DNA from: Planktothrix sp. PCC 11201
Lineage (GTDB): Bacteria > Cyanobacteriota > Cyanobacteriia > Cyanobacteriales > Microcoleaceae
Reading direction: 5' to 3'
Assembly: GCF_900009135.1 (NCBI RefSeq)
Contig: NZ_LT797688.1
Coordinates: 649,659-713,658 of the forward strand
DNA length: 64,000 nt
This document shows positions 41,806 through 50,557 of this stretch, in pieces. The number at the start of each line of letters is the position of its first letter. The first letter of the stretch is position 1. A program made the translations under genes and the position numbers. A model generated the notes under the pieces. That model was not told the DNA's origin, did not search any database, and was given only the letters and a program-made list of their open reading frames with translations.

Positions 41806-41851
41806 TATAATTGATTGTCTAACCTTTAAATAGTCTATTTCTATGTCTACT
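41806..41851 (+). repeat. Downstream copy of the 46-bp purC leader duplication
   Basis: Contains the functional purC ATG (41843) and the codons for Ser-Thr. The duplicated unit at 41731-41776 ends in the same ATG TCT ACT but leads nowhere. Confidence 0.85.
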
Positions 41852-42583
41852 CCCGAAAAACTCTACGAAGGAAAAGCCAAAATCATCTATCCCACGGATG
41901 AACCTGAAATATTACTTGCCTATTTTAAGGATGATGCGACGGCGTTTAATGCTCAAAAACGCGGGACAATTCAAGGGAAAGGAGAAATTAATAATGCGAT
42001 TTCTAGCCATCTATTTCAATGTTTAGAAGCAAAAGGAGTTCCGACCCATTATATTGATTGTCCTACCCCCAATGAAATGCGGGTGAAACGGGTTAAAATC
42101 GTGCCGATAGAAGTGATTGTTCGCAATATTGCGGCGGGAAGTTTATGTAAACAAACGGGGATTCCTGCGGGTACAATTATTGAACCAACTTTAGTAGAAT
42201 TTTGCTATAAAAATGATGAATTAGGCGATCCCTTATTAACACGGGAACGGCTATTATTAATGAAATTAGCCACGCCAGAACAGTTGGAAAAAATTACCCA
42301 GTTATCCTTACAAATTAATCAAATTCTCTCGGAGTTTTTTAATGAATGTGGAATTACTTTAGTGGATTTTAAATTAGAATTTGGGATGACTTCTGAGGGT
42401 CAATTGGTACTCGCCGATGAAATTAGTCCTGATACCTGTCGTTTGTGGGATCAATCTGAAACAGACCCCGACCGGCGAGTTTTGGATAAAGACCGCTTCC
42501 GTCGAGATTTAGGAAATGTTGAATCTGCGTATCAACAAGTGCTTAAACGGGTTTTAGAACATACTTCCAACCCACCTCAATAA
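41843..42583 (+). CDS. purC: SAICAR synthase
   Basis: Phosphoribosylaminoimidazole-succinocarboxamide synthase, purine biosynthesis. 246 residues with KLYEGKAKIIYPTDEP at the start, KRGTIQGKGEINNAISSHLF, KIVPIEVIVRNIAAGS, and LADEISPDTCRLWDQSE (ATP/substrate signatures). The ATG at 41843 lies in the second of two 46-bp leader copies; the first copy also has an ATG, but its frame is interrupted by a palindrome. A GATCCCCC-type palindrome follows the stop codon. Confidence 0.96.
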   Translation: MSTPEKLYEGKAKIIYPTDEPEILLAYFKDDATAFNAQKRGTIQGKGEINNAISSHLFQCLEAKGVPTHYIDCPTPNEMRVKRVKIVPIEVIVRNIAAGSLCKQTGIPAGTIIEPTLVEFCYKNDELGDPLLTRERLLLMKLATPEQLEKITQLSLQINQILSEFFNECGITLVDFKLEFGMTSEGQLVLADEISPDTCRLWDQSETDPDRRVLDKDRFRRDLGNVESAYQQVLKRVLEHTSNPPQ

Positions 42584-42596
42584 AGCTAAATATTTT

Positions 42597-42637
42597 GATC
42601 CCCCTAAATCCTTTTGTTATAAGGGTTAGGGGGGATC
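42597..42637. repeat. GATCCCCC palindromic element (short form)
   Basis: gatccccctaa ... ttaggggggatc with a short centre. The 122-bp element at 61315-61436 has the same ends and a longer middle. It may act as the purC terminator. Confidence 0.65.
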
Positions 42638-42793
42638 ACAACCCATGATTTTCAAAGCTTTTCGCTGTAGAAGTGTCAAAGCTTGTTAAGATGTCAGATG
42701 TCGCAGCGATGGTAACGGGTGTAACCATCTCTCTAAGCCTTCGCTGAGGATTGACAAGTTGTAGGTGTGGGATTGTCTAAAAGAGTGAGTATC

Positions 42794-45700
42794 ATGCGTT
42801 TATCTCCTGTCTTAGTTGCGGTTTTTACTGCTTCAGCTACGTTTGGATTATCAAACTCTGCAAATGGTCAAACCGCCTATTCTGAATCTGAAAGTTCCCT
42901 CAGTTCTCAAGAAGCTTTTGATCCAATAAATCCGAGTTTAAACCCATCGGAAACCCATGGAAAACAATCTTTAGCTGTTAATCAGATTATTCCCTCTACA
43001 CCTATTAATTCTTTTGAAGGAATAGTTTTAAATAAGACTAAATCGCTCCATCCAGATCTGGCTTTTTCTCTGGGTCAGTCGATTGGAAACCAGGTTTCCT
43101 TTTCTGGGGTTAATGTTTCCTATTCTCAAAATTTACCTCAATTCAATCCATCTCAACCCCTAATTCATCCTGCTTTAGAGTCTTCTTTGCATCCTGCGGA
43201 ATCGGAGGTTTTAGCAGAACATTCTATTAGTCTCAATAAAGGGAAAACTACAGAAGATTTAGAAAAATTAGCGCAAGTTTCAACAGAGGTTTCACCTGAG
43301 AATACTGAAGCCAATGATTCAGCCATTATCCTAAATAAATCTGAAACCGAAAAAGTCGGTCATTTTAGCTTTCCCGTCAGAACAGAAACAGCGATCGCCC
43401 TCAACCCGAACTTACCCGAATCTAATTTATTTCAACCGAGTTTACATAAAGATTCTGAAAAAATAGCCCAATTCCCAACTCCAGTTCCCGAAAAAATCGC
43501 GAGTGTAGAAATTAATAATTTCTCGAATTTAGGAATTATCCTGAATAAAGCTGAAACCGAAAAAGTCGGTAATTTTAGCTTTCCCGTTAGAACAGAAGAA
43601 GCGATCGCCCTCAATTCCAGCTTACCCGAATCTAATTTATTTCAACCGAGTTTACATAAGGATTCTGAAAAAACAGCCCAATTCCCAACTCCAGTTCCCG
43701 AAAAAATTGCCAGTGCAGAAATTAATAACTTCTCGACTTTAGGGATTATCCTGAATAAATCTGAAACCGAAAAAGTTGGTCATTTTAGCTTTCCAACCAT
43801 ACCGGAAACAGCGATCGCCCTCAACCCAAACTTACCAGAATCTAATTTATTTCAACCGAGTTTACATAAAGATAGTGAGAAAATAGAATCATTCTCTCCT
43901 ATTATTCCATTAACTATCGTCCAAGCAACACCCGAAACTTTACCCCCTAATTCTGAAGTTCCAATACAACCTGAAACTCCTGCGACTATTCCCCTTCCCA
44001 GCACGCCCGCACCCTCAGAAACCGAAGTGTTAGTCGGAGAAATTGCAGTCACAGGAACCCAAGATCAAGGATTAATTGAAAAAGTATATAGCGTTATTTC
44101 CACCCAACCCGGACGAACAACAACCCGGACTCAATTACAAAGAGATATTAATGCGATTTTCGCTACAGGTTTATTCCGAAACGTCAAAGCTGTTCCAGAA
44201 GATACCCCTTTAGGAGTACGAGTAACTTTTGAAGTAGAAGAAAACCCCCTATTCAAAGAAGTTGTAATTCAAGGGAATACGGTTTTACCCCAAGAAATTA
44301 TTAACGAAAGTTTCGGCGATCAATTGAATAAAACCATTAACTTAAATCAAATAGAAGCAGGAATTAAAAAAATCAATCAATGGTATCAGGATAATGGCTA
44401 TGTTTTAGCACAGGTTGTCGCCGCTCCTGAAGTTACAAAAGAAGGTGTTATTAACCTAGAAGTCGCAGAAGGGGTGATTGAAAATATTGGGGTGCGTTTC
44501 CTGAATAGTGATGGAGAAGCAACCGATGAAGAAGGAAAACCAATTTCGGGAAGAACCCGAGACTTTATTATCACCCGGGAAATTCAGTTAAAACCAGGGG
44601 ATGTATTCAACCAAAAAACCGCACAACAGGATTTAGCCCGGGTATTTGGTTTAGGAATTTTTGAAGATGTCCGCTTAGAATTAGAACCCGGAAAAGATAA
44701 TCCACGGGAGGCGGTGGTGATTGTGAATGTAATCGAAAAAACCACCGGATCACTCGCATTTGGGGGAGGTGTAAGTTCCGCCGCCGGATTATTTGGAACC
44801 TTGAGTTATCAAGAAATTAACTTAGGGGGAAATAACCAACGCTTAGGGGCGGAATTAGAAGCAGGAAATCGGGTGTTTCAAATGGATTTAAACTTTACCG
44901 ATCCTTGGATTGCGGGTGATCCCTATCGCACCTCTTATACTGTGAATGCTTTTAGACGTCGGACGATTTCTGTGGTCTTTGAAAATGGGCCAAAAGAGGT
45001 TTACTTGGCAAATGGCGATCGCCCCCGGGTGGTGAGAACTGGAGGGGGTATTAGTTTTACTCGTCCCTATGCGGATAATGTTTTCGCCGATCCCAATTGG
45101 GTCGCTTCCCTCGGATTCCAATATCAACGGGTGGAAATCACCGACTCCGATGGGAAAATTAACCGTACCGATGAATTTGGGAATCAACTGAGTTATAGCG
45201 GGAGTGGAAAAGACGATTTATTCACCGTTCAGTTTGGATTTCTGCGAGATCGCCGCAACAATAAACAACAACCCACCTCCGGCTATTTAGTGCGTTTTGG
45301 TTCGGAACAATCTATCCCGGTGGGTTCGGGAAGTATTTTAATGAACCGTTTGCGGGCTGCATATACTTTTTATATTCCTGTGAAATTCTTCTCCGGTTTC
45401 ATTCCCGAAGGCTCTCAATCCTTTGCTTTTAACTTCCAAGGGGGTACGGTAATTGGGAACTTACCCCCCTATGAAGCCTTTCCCTTGGGGGGGACAACCT
45501 CGGTGCGGGGTTGGGAAGAAGGGGCGATCGCCTCTACTCGCAGTTTTATCCAAGCCTCCATTGAGTATCGTTTTCCCCTGTTTTCCAAGTTTATTGGCGG
45601 GGCGCTTTTTGTGGACGCGGCAACGGACTTGGGTTCCCAGGGGACAGTTCCTGGTTCTCCTGGGGGTGTGCGGGATAAACCCGGAAGTGGTTTCGGTTAT

Positions 45701-45808
45701 GGGGTTGGTGTGCGCCTACAAACTCCCCTCGGGCCAGTGCGGATTGATTATGGGATTAATAATGACGGGGATGGTCGGATACACTTCGGTTTAGGGGAAC
45801 GGTTCTAA
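42794..45808 (+). CDS. Omp85/BamA-family outer-membrane protein with repeat-containing N-terminus
   Basis: 1004 residues from the ATG at 42794 (MRLSPVLVAVF; an upstream GTG at 42767 is possible). A signal peptide runs to about ANGQ. Residues ~170-370 consist of three 70-residue repeats. POTRA domains follow (~415-640: EIAVTGTQDQGLIEKVYSVI; FKEVVIQGNTVLPQEIINES; GVINLEVAEGVIENIGVRFL), then the beta-barrel with FPLGGTTSVRGWEEGAI (the conserved VRGY/W-type L6 motif) and the C-terminal RIHFGLGERF ending in Phe. It inserts or exports outer-membrane proteins. It may be the main BamA/Omp85 or a paralogue. Confidence 0.92.
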   Translation: MRLSPVLVAVFTASATFGLSNSANGQTAYSESESSLSSQEAFDPINPSLNPSETHGKQSLAVNQIIPSTPINSFEGIVLNKTKSLHPDLAFSLGQSIGNQVSFSGVNVSYSQNLPQFNPSQPLIHPALESSLHPAESEVLAEHSISLNKGKTTEDLEKLAQVSTEVSPENTEANDSAIILNKSETEKVGHFSFPVRTETAIALNPNLPESNLFQPSLHKDSEKIAQFPTPVPEKIASVEINNFSNLGIILNKAETEKVGNFSFPVRTEEAIALNSSLPESNLFQPSLHKDSEKTAQFPTPVPEKIASAEINNFSTLGIILNKSETEKVGHFSFPTIPETAIALNPNLPESNLFQPSLHKDSEKIESFSPIIPLTIVQATPETLPPNSEVPIQPETPATIPLPSTPAPSETEVLVGEIAVTGTQDQGLIEKVYSVISTQPGRTTTRTQLQRDINAIFATGLFRNVKAVPEDTPLGVRVTFEVEENPLFKEVVIQGNTVLPQEIINESFGDQLNKTINLNQIEAGIKKINQWYQDNGYVLAQVVAAPEVTKEGVINLEVAEGVIENIGVRFLNSDGEATDEEGKPISGRTRDFIITREIQLKPGDVFNQKTAQQDLARVFGLGIFEDVRLELEPGKDNPREAVVIVNVIEKTTGSLAFGGGVSSAAGLFGTLSYQEINLGGNNQRLGAELEAGNRVFQMDLNFTDPWIAGDPYRTSYTVNAFRRRTISVVFENGPKEVYLANGDRPRVVRTGGGISFTRPYADNVFADPNWVASLGFQYQRVEITDSDGKINRTDEFGNQLSYSGSGKDDLFTVQFGFLRDRRNNKQQPTSGYLVRFGSEQSIPVGSGSILMNRLRAAYTFYIPVKFFSGFIPEGSQSFAFNFQGGTVIGNLPPYEAFPLGGTTSVRGWEEGAIASTRSFIQASIEYRFPLFSKFIGGALFVDAATDLGSQGTVPGSPGGVRDKPGSGFGYGVGVRLQTPLGPVRIDYGINNDGDGRIHFGLGERF
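43325..43890 (+). repeat. Tandem 210-bp (70-residue) repeats inside the Omp85 gene
   Basis: Units begin at 43325, 43535 and 43745, each starting with attatcct and encoding IILNKSETEKVG and then LPESNLFQPSLHKDSEK. The first two are complete and the third ends after about 145 bases. Each unit includes a HIP1 octamer (gcgatcgc near 43394, 43604, 43814). Confidence 0.9.
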
Positions 45809-45835
45809 GTCCTAAAATGCACCCAGATGATCTTG

Positions 45836-45956
45836 TCGAAATTCCCTATTCCCTATTCTCTTGTTACTGAGCGAAGTCGAAGTATTCCCTATTCCCTATT
45901 CCCTTGTTACTGAGCGAAGTCGAAGTATTGCCTATTGCCTATTGCCTGTTCCCTTC
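45836..45956. repeat. attccct / ttactgagcgaagtcgaag repeats
   Basis: Short attccct or attgcct units alternate with two copies of ttactgagcgaagtcgaagt. The same motif occurs inverted near 54230-54255. This tract precedes the IS630 element. Confidence 0.8.
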
Positions 45957-46035
45957 TAAGTAGGTAGGCAGGAAGAAACCAAAGTATGTAAAGATAAATG
46001 AAGATGGAGAAGAAATCTACCGAGGTCATGAAAAT

Positions 46036-46443
46036 ATGGGTGCTCGTTTAAGGGTATTTCTGACTCGTGAGCAAGACAAAACCCTGTTCAACCTGAGAAC
46101 AGCAGATGTACCACAGAAAGTTAAAGACCGAGCCGAAGTGATTCGCTTAAATTCACAGGGTTGGTACGTCGAAAAAATAGCAACTTATTTCAATTGGACG
46201 GCACAGACTGTCAGAGAAGTGTTGCACAAATGGGAAAAGTTGGGGCTAGAAGGGTTATGGGAAAAACCCGGTCGCGGGGGGAAAGCCAAGTGGAAAGAAG
46301 ATGACTTAGTATTTTTAGAAGAATGTCTCAGAAAAGAGCCCCGGACATACAACTCTCAGCAATTAGCCCAAAAATTAGAACAAGAACGGTCGATTAAATT
46401 GAGTCCCGATAGATTAAGACGGGTGCTCAAAAAAAGGGGGTGA
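46036..46443 (+). CDS. IS630 transposase, first frame (HTH part)
   Basis: 135 residues carrying a helix-turn-helix DNA-binding domain (VIRLNSQGWYVEKIATYFNW; TAQTVREVLHKWEKLGLEGL) typical of IS630. It ends at the TGA 46441-46443, after an A7-G5 run (46430s) that could promote slippage into the second frame. The next frame starts one base earlier (GTG 46440), so a -1 frameshift or coupled restart would join HTH and DDE parts. Confidence 0.88.
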   Translation: MGARLRVFLTREQDKTLFNLRTADVPQKVKDRAEVIRLNSQGWYVEKIATYFNWTAQTVREVLHKWEKLGLEGLWEKPGRGGKAKWKEDDLVFLEECLRKEPRTYNSQQLAQKLEQERSIKLSPDRLRRVLKKRG

Positions 46444-47093
46444 ATTGGAAGCGAGCCAGAAAGAGCCACAAAGGAAAACAAGATCCGATAGTCCGTGCTC
46501 AGAAACAGGCAGATTTAGAGATGTTGGAATTATCGGCTGCGGCTGGAGAAATTGACTTAAAGTATTTAGATGAATCGGGTTTTTGTCTGTGGAGTGAACC
46601 GGGTTACACCTATTATTTTAGGGGGGAACAAAAACGTTTAGAACAAACACATCGTCGGGGTCGCAGATTAAGTATTATTGGGTTTTGGCAACAGCAAATC
46701 AGTTTTGTTTATGGCTTGGTGATTGGAGGTGTGAATCGCAAGTGTTATATCCAAATGATGGAACAAGAAGCAACAGAGGCTGAAAAAGCCGGACGGATGA
46801 GAGTTATTGTCCAAGATAATAGCCCGATACATCAATGCCATGAGGTGAAAAAACTCTGGCCAAAATGGGAAAGTATGGGTTTGTATATTTTCTGTTTACC
46901 TAAATATTGTTCCGAAATGAATCCGATTGAATTAGAGTGGCAACATCTCAAAAAAGATGAACTATCAGGACAAACATTTGAGGATGAATTAGACCTGGCT
47001 TATGCGGTAATTAATGGTATTCAAGCTAGAGCAGAAAGAGGAAACTACAGCACACAACGGATGAAATTTCACTCGGAGCAACAACAAAGTTAA
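46440..47093 (+). CDS. IS630 transposase, second frame (DDE part)
   Basis: 217 residues with the DDE catalytic domain: DLKYLDESGFCLWSEPGY (first Asp), MRVIVQDNSPIHQCHEV (second Asp) and YCSEMNPIELEWQHLKKDE (Glu). It overlaps the first frame by 4 bases. No further damage is seen, so the element may be active if the frames are joined. Confidence 0.88.
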   Translation: MNWKRARKSHKGKQDPIVRAQKQADLEMLELSAAAGEIDLKYLDESGFCLWSEPGYTYYFRGEQKRLEQTHRRGRRLSIIGFWQQQISFVYGLVIGGVNRKCYIQMMEQEATEAEKAGRMRVIVQDNSPIHQCHEVKKLWPKWESMGLYIFCLPKYCSEMNPIELEWQHLKKDELSGQTFEDELDLAYAVINGIQARAERGNYSTQRMKFHSEQQQS

Positions 47094-47138
47094 CTTTTCG
47101 TTACATACTTGTTGATTTTCTCGCCCACCTACTTATAT

Positions 47139-48089
47139 ATGGATTTTAATTTTTTCCTACAATCATTTTTAAATGGTTTATCGATTGGGAGTGTTTATGC
47201 TATTTTTGCCCTGGGTTACACCCTCGTTTTTTCAATTTTAGGGGTGATTAATTTTGCCCATGGTGCTATTTTTACCTTGGGAGCTTATTTTACCTATATC
47301 TTATCCGGGGGCGTTTTTGGGTTTAATGGATTATTAGCCAATGGTAAGTTACCCTTTCAATTCCCATTTTTTATCGCCTTAATTCTCGGGAGTATTTTAG
47401 CTGGGTTAGCCTCAATTGTCTTAGAAAGATTAGCCTTTAAACCCTTGAGAGTTAGAGGAGCCGATCCCCTATTAACCCTGGTTTCAAGTTTAGGGGCTGC
47501 GGTGGTAATTGTGAATACAATTCAATATTTAGTGGGGGCAGAAATTTACACCTTTCCTGATAATATTTATGGTAATATTCCCGCAGCAATTAATTTCGGT
47601 ACAGCCACAAAACCGATTATGATTAGAAGCGTTCAAGTGATTATTTTTACGGTTTGTATGGTGATCGTGGCTTTATTAACCTATTTAGTCAATAGAACTA
47701 AAATTGGTAAAGCTTTACAAGCGGTGGCGGAGGATGAAATTACCGCCAGTTTATTAGGAATTAACCCCGAACAGTTCATTATATTAACGTTTTTTGTCAG
47801 TGGATTTTTAGCAGGACTCGCCGGAACTTTAGTTGGGTCTAGTGTGAGTATTGCGGGGCCGTATTTTGGTATTGCTTTCGGGTTAAAAGGCTTGGGCGTG
47901 ATTGTTTTAGGGGGGTTAGGAAGTATTCCTGGGGCGGTAATTGGGGGGTTATTATTAGGGTTAGCAGAGGCTTTTGTCCCGCCGGATTTTTCCGGTTATC
48001 GAGATGCGATCGCCTTTGCCATTCTATTAATCATGCTATTAATTCGACCCCAGGGATTATTAGGACGTAAACGCATTCAAAAGGTATAA
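47139..48089 (+). CDS. livH: Branched-chain amino-acid ABC transporter permease LivH-type
   Basis: 316 residues from the ATG at 47139 (MDFNFFLQSFLNGLSIGSVY). Eight or so membrane helices with FALGYTLVFSILGVINFAHG, VAEDEITASLLGINPEQFI (the EAA-like loop) and GLKGLGVIVLGGLGSIPGAV. It is the first of four transporter genes and corresponds to NatD/LivH of neutral amino-acid uptake. An IS630 element ends 5 bases before this ATG, so no native Shine-Dalgarno remains. A TTG at 47109 inside the IS is in frame and might serve instead. Urea permease UrtB is related, but the urt operon has other neighbours. Confidence 0.92.
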   Translation: MDFNFFLQSFLNGLSIGSVYAIFALGYTLVFSILGVINFAHGAIFTLGAYFTYILSGGVFGFNGLLANGKLPFQFPFFIALILGSILAGLASIVLERLAFKPLRVRGADPLLTLVSSLGAAVVIVNTIQYLVGAEIYTFPDNIYGNIPAAINFGTATKPIMIRSVQVIIFTVCMVIVALLTYLVNRTKIGKALQAVAEDEITASLLGINPEQFIILTFFVSGFLAGLAGTLVGSSVSIAGPYFGIAFGLKGLGVIVLGGLGSIPGAVIGGLLLGLAEAFVPPDFSGYRDAIAFAILLIMLLIRPQGLLGRKRIQKV

Positions 48090-48097
48090 CTAAATAT

Positions 48098-49051
48098 ATG
48101 ATTAATTTTTTTAACACCTACGGCTTTTTAATCGTTTCTATGTTATTCGGAGCAGTTTTAGGGCTATCTATTTATTTACCTTTAATGGCGGGTCAACTCT
48201 CCTTAGCAACCCCTGGATTTTATGCGTTAGGGGGTTATATTGCTGCGATTTTATCTACCCAGGTTTTTAAATTTACAGGAACTATTTTTCCCTTACATTT
48301 TCTGTTTTTAGAACTATTAATAACTGCCATAATTTCTGCTATTCTAGCCGTAGGATTAGGAATTCCGGTATTGAGATTACGGGGAATTTACCTCGCCATT
48401 TCAACGATTGCTTTAGTCGAAATTTTACGCGTTTTAGCCTTAAATTTAGAGATAACTGGGGGGGCGGTTGGTATCTTTGGGATTCCCCAACCCTTTGCAA
48501 CTCCCCTAGAATATTTATGGGTGGCAATTCCCCTCTTAATTCTGAGTATGGTATTCTTATACCGCTTAGAAAAAATTAAAGCCGGACGCGCTTTTCGGGC
48601 AATTCGGGAAGATGAATTAGCTGCTGATTCTATGGGGGTTAATCCTACCCATTACAAAGTGTTATCCTTTACCTTGGGGGCAATTTTAGCAGGATTAGTG
48701 GGAACTATCAGCGCCCATTTTCTCAATACTTGGAATGCTCGTCAAGGCACCTTTGATAGTAGTATTATTTATTTAGCTTTTGTTTTAATTGGCGGGTCAA
48801 GAACATTTTGGGGGCCAGTTTTCGGGGGAATTATTCTCACCGCTTTACCGGAAATTTTACGCGGAATGGGAGAAATAAGTGGTTTATCCCTATGGTTAGC
48901 CCAATTCTTAAGGGAAGGTCGTTTAATTATTTTTGGGGTATTATTGGTTTTGGGGTCAATTTTTTATCCTCAAGGTTTAATTACTCCCGAATTATTAAAC
49001 AAAATTACTCGAAAAAATCCCTGGCGGGGACTATTAAAAAAACAATCATAA
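48098..49051 (+). CDS. livM: Branched-chain amino-acid ABC transporter permease LivM-type
   Basis: 317-residue second permease with the LivM signatures LPLMAGQLSLATPGFYALGG, LRLRGIYLAISTIALVEILR and IREDELAADSMGVNPTHYKV (EAA loop). It begins 8 bases after livH, in one operon. Corresponds to NatC in cyanobacterial nomenclature. Confidence 0.92.
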   Translation: MINFFNTYGFLIVSMLFGAVLGLSIYLPLMAGQLSLATPGFYALGGYIAAILSTQVFKFTGTIFPLHFLFLELLITAIISAILAVGLGIPVLRLRGIYLAISTIALVEILRVLALNLEITGGAVGIFGIPQPFATPLEYLWVAIPLLILSMVFLYRLEKIKAGRAFRAIREDELAADSMGVNPTHYKVLSFTLGAILAGLVGTISAHFLNTWNARQGTFDSSIIYLAFVLIGGSRTFWGPVFGGIILTALPEILRGMGEISGLSLWLAQFLREGRLIIFGVLLVLGSIFYPQGLITPELLNKITRKNPWRGLLKKQS

Positions 49052-49061
49052 GGGTTAAAAA

Positions 49062-49841
49062 ATGAGTTCATCAACCTTAAAACCCCTTTTAGAAGTCCAA
49101 GGTTTAACCCGATATTTTGGGGGATTATTAGCAGTTGATCAGGTTTCGTTTGCGGTTCAAGATCAAGAAATATTCGGTTTAATTGGCCCTAATGGGGCGG
49201 GGAAAACGACTTTATTTAATTTAATTACGGGGTTAATTCCTCCCTCCAAAGGAGCTTTAATTTATCAAAATCATTCTATTACTCAATTAAAACCCTATCA
49301 AATTGCTGAAAAAGGGATAGCCAGAACTTTTCAAAATCTTCGATTATTTGGCAACTTATCGGCTTTAGAAAACGTTGTTATTGCTCGTCATATCCATAAT
49401 CAAGCTAACCTAGTTTCAGGGGTTTTAGGCTTACCAAAGGGAAGAAAAATAGAACAGGAAAACTATCAAAAAGCTCGGGAATTATTAGGAATTTTTGGAT
49501 TATTAGAACGGGCGGAACAAAAAGCCTATAATTTTGCCTATGGCGACCAACGACGGTTAGAAATTGCTCGAGCTTTAGCCTTAGAGCCGAAATTGTTACT
49601 ATTAGATGAACCCGCCGCAGGAATGAACCCCAGTGAGAAAAAAGAACTGAGTGATTTAATTAGAAAAATTCGAGATCAATTTCAATTAACTGTGATTTTA
49701 ATTGAACATCATGTCCCTTTAGTGATGGGGTTATGCGATCGCATTGCGGTGTTAGACTTTGGAAAATTAATTGCTTTAGGAGAACCGGAAATTGTGAGAA
49801 ATAATCCGGCGGTAATTGAAGCCTATTTAGGAGATGAATAA
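49062..49841 (+). CDS. livG: Branched-chain amino-acid ABC transporter ATPase LivG-type
   Basis: 259-residue ATP-binding subunit: Walker A LIGPNGAGKTTLFNLITG, Q-loop region GIARTFQNLRLFGNLSALEN, signature-like AYGDQRRLEIARALALEPKL (Y-G-D-Q in place of L-S-G-G-Q, as in LivG), Walker B LLLLDEPAAGMNPSEK, and the switch His in ILIEHHVPLVMGL. It follows livM by 10 bases. Confidence 0.93.
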   Translation: MSSSTLKPLLEVQGLTRYFGGLLAVDQVSFAVQDQEIFGLIGPNGAGKTTLFNLITGLIPPSKGALIYQNHSITQLKPYQIAEKGIARTFQNLRLFGNLSALENVVIARHIHNQANLVSGVLGLPKGRKIEQENYQKARELLGIFGLLERAEQKAYNFAYGDQRRLEIARALALEPKLLLLDEPAAGMNPSEKKELSDLIRKIRDQFQLTVILIEHHVPLVMGLCDRIAVLDFGKLIALGEPEIVRNNPAVIEAYLGDE

Positions 49842-49844
49842 GTT

Positions 49845-50546
49845 ATGTTAGAATTAGTAACAGTATCGGTTAATTATGGTTCAATTCAAGCATTAAAAGA
49901 GATTAATATTGTTATTAATCAAGGGGAAATTGTTACCCTAATTGGAGCGAATGGAGCCGGAAAAAGTACCACCTTAAAAACCATTTCTCGACTGATTAAT
50001 CCCCGCCAAGGTAAAATTATTTATCAAGGAAAAGATATTACTGATTTACGTCCCGATCAAGTCGTGAAAATGGGAATCGCCCAAAGTCCAGAAGGTCGCC
50101 GAATTCTAACTCAACAAACCATATTAACCAATTTAGAATTAGGGGCTTATACTCGCAGCGATCGCTTAGGAATTAAAGCAGATATTGAAAAACAATTTAT
50201 TATTTTTCCTCGGTTAGCAGAACGAAAACATCAATTAGCTGGAACCCTAAGCGGTGGTGAACAACAAATGTTAGCGATCGCCCGGGCGGTGATGAGTCGT
50301 CCTCAGCTATTATTATTAGACGAACCCAGTTTAGGGTTAGCTCCCCAAATTGTTCGAGAAATCTTTTCGGTAATTCGTCAACTCAATCAATCTGGTGTTA
50401 CTATTTTATTAGTCGAACAAAATGCCCATTTAGCCTTAGAAATTGCGAATCGAGGTTATGTTTTAGAAGCCGGATATTTAACCCTCACGGGTAAAGCCTC
50501 TGATTTATTAATTGATGAACGAGTTAAACAAGCCTATTTAGGTTAA
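49845..50546 (+). CDS. livF: Branched-chain amino-acid ABC transporter ATPase LivF-type
   Basis: 233-residue second ATPase: Walker A LIGANGAGKSTTLKTISRL, QSPEGRRILTQQTILTNLEL, signature GTLSGGEQQMLAIARAVMSR, Walker B LLLLDEPSLGLAPQIVREIF, and switch His replaced by Gln in LLVEQNAHLALEIANRGYVL as usual for LivF. It starts 3 bases after livG. The periplasmic binding protein of this transporter is not in the window. Confidence 0.93.
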   Translation: MLELVTVSVNYGSIQALKEINIVINQGEIVTLIGANGAGKSTTLKTISRLINPRQGKIIYQGKDITDLRPDQVVKMGIAQSPEGRRILTQQTILTNLELGAYTRSDRLGIKADIEKQFIIFPRLAERKHQLAGTLSGGEQQMLAIARAVMSRPQLLLLDEPSLGLAPQIVREIFSVIRQLNQSGVTILLVEQNAHLALEIANRGYVLEAGYLTLTGKASDLLIDERVKQAYLG

Positions 50547-50557
50547 AAAGGGGAAAA

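Larger units (their letters stand above)
45959..47133 (+). mobile_element. IS630-family insertion sequence
   Basis: 1175 bp bounded by agtaggtaggcaggaag (left) and the imperfect inverse cccacctact (right), with similarity of the ends extending ~36 bases (both include agtatgtaa). TA dinucleotides flank both sides (45957-45958, 47134-47135), as expected for IS630. It carries two overlapping transposase frames. The right end lies 5 bases from the livH ATG. Confidence 0.88.

Noticed and set aside
42794..45808. TpsB partner of the exoprotein at 34106
   Set aside because: The POTRA number, signature motifs and distance fit a BamA/Omp85 protein better; TpsB proteins have two POTRAs and usually adjoin tpsA.
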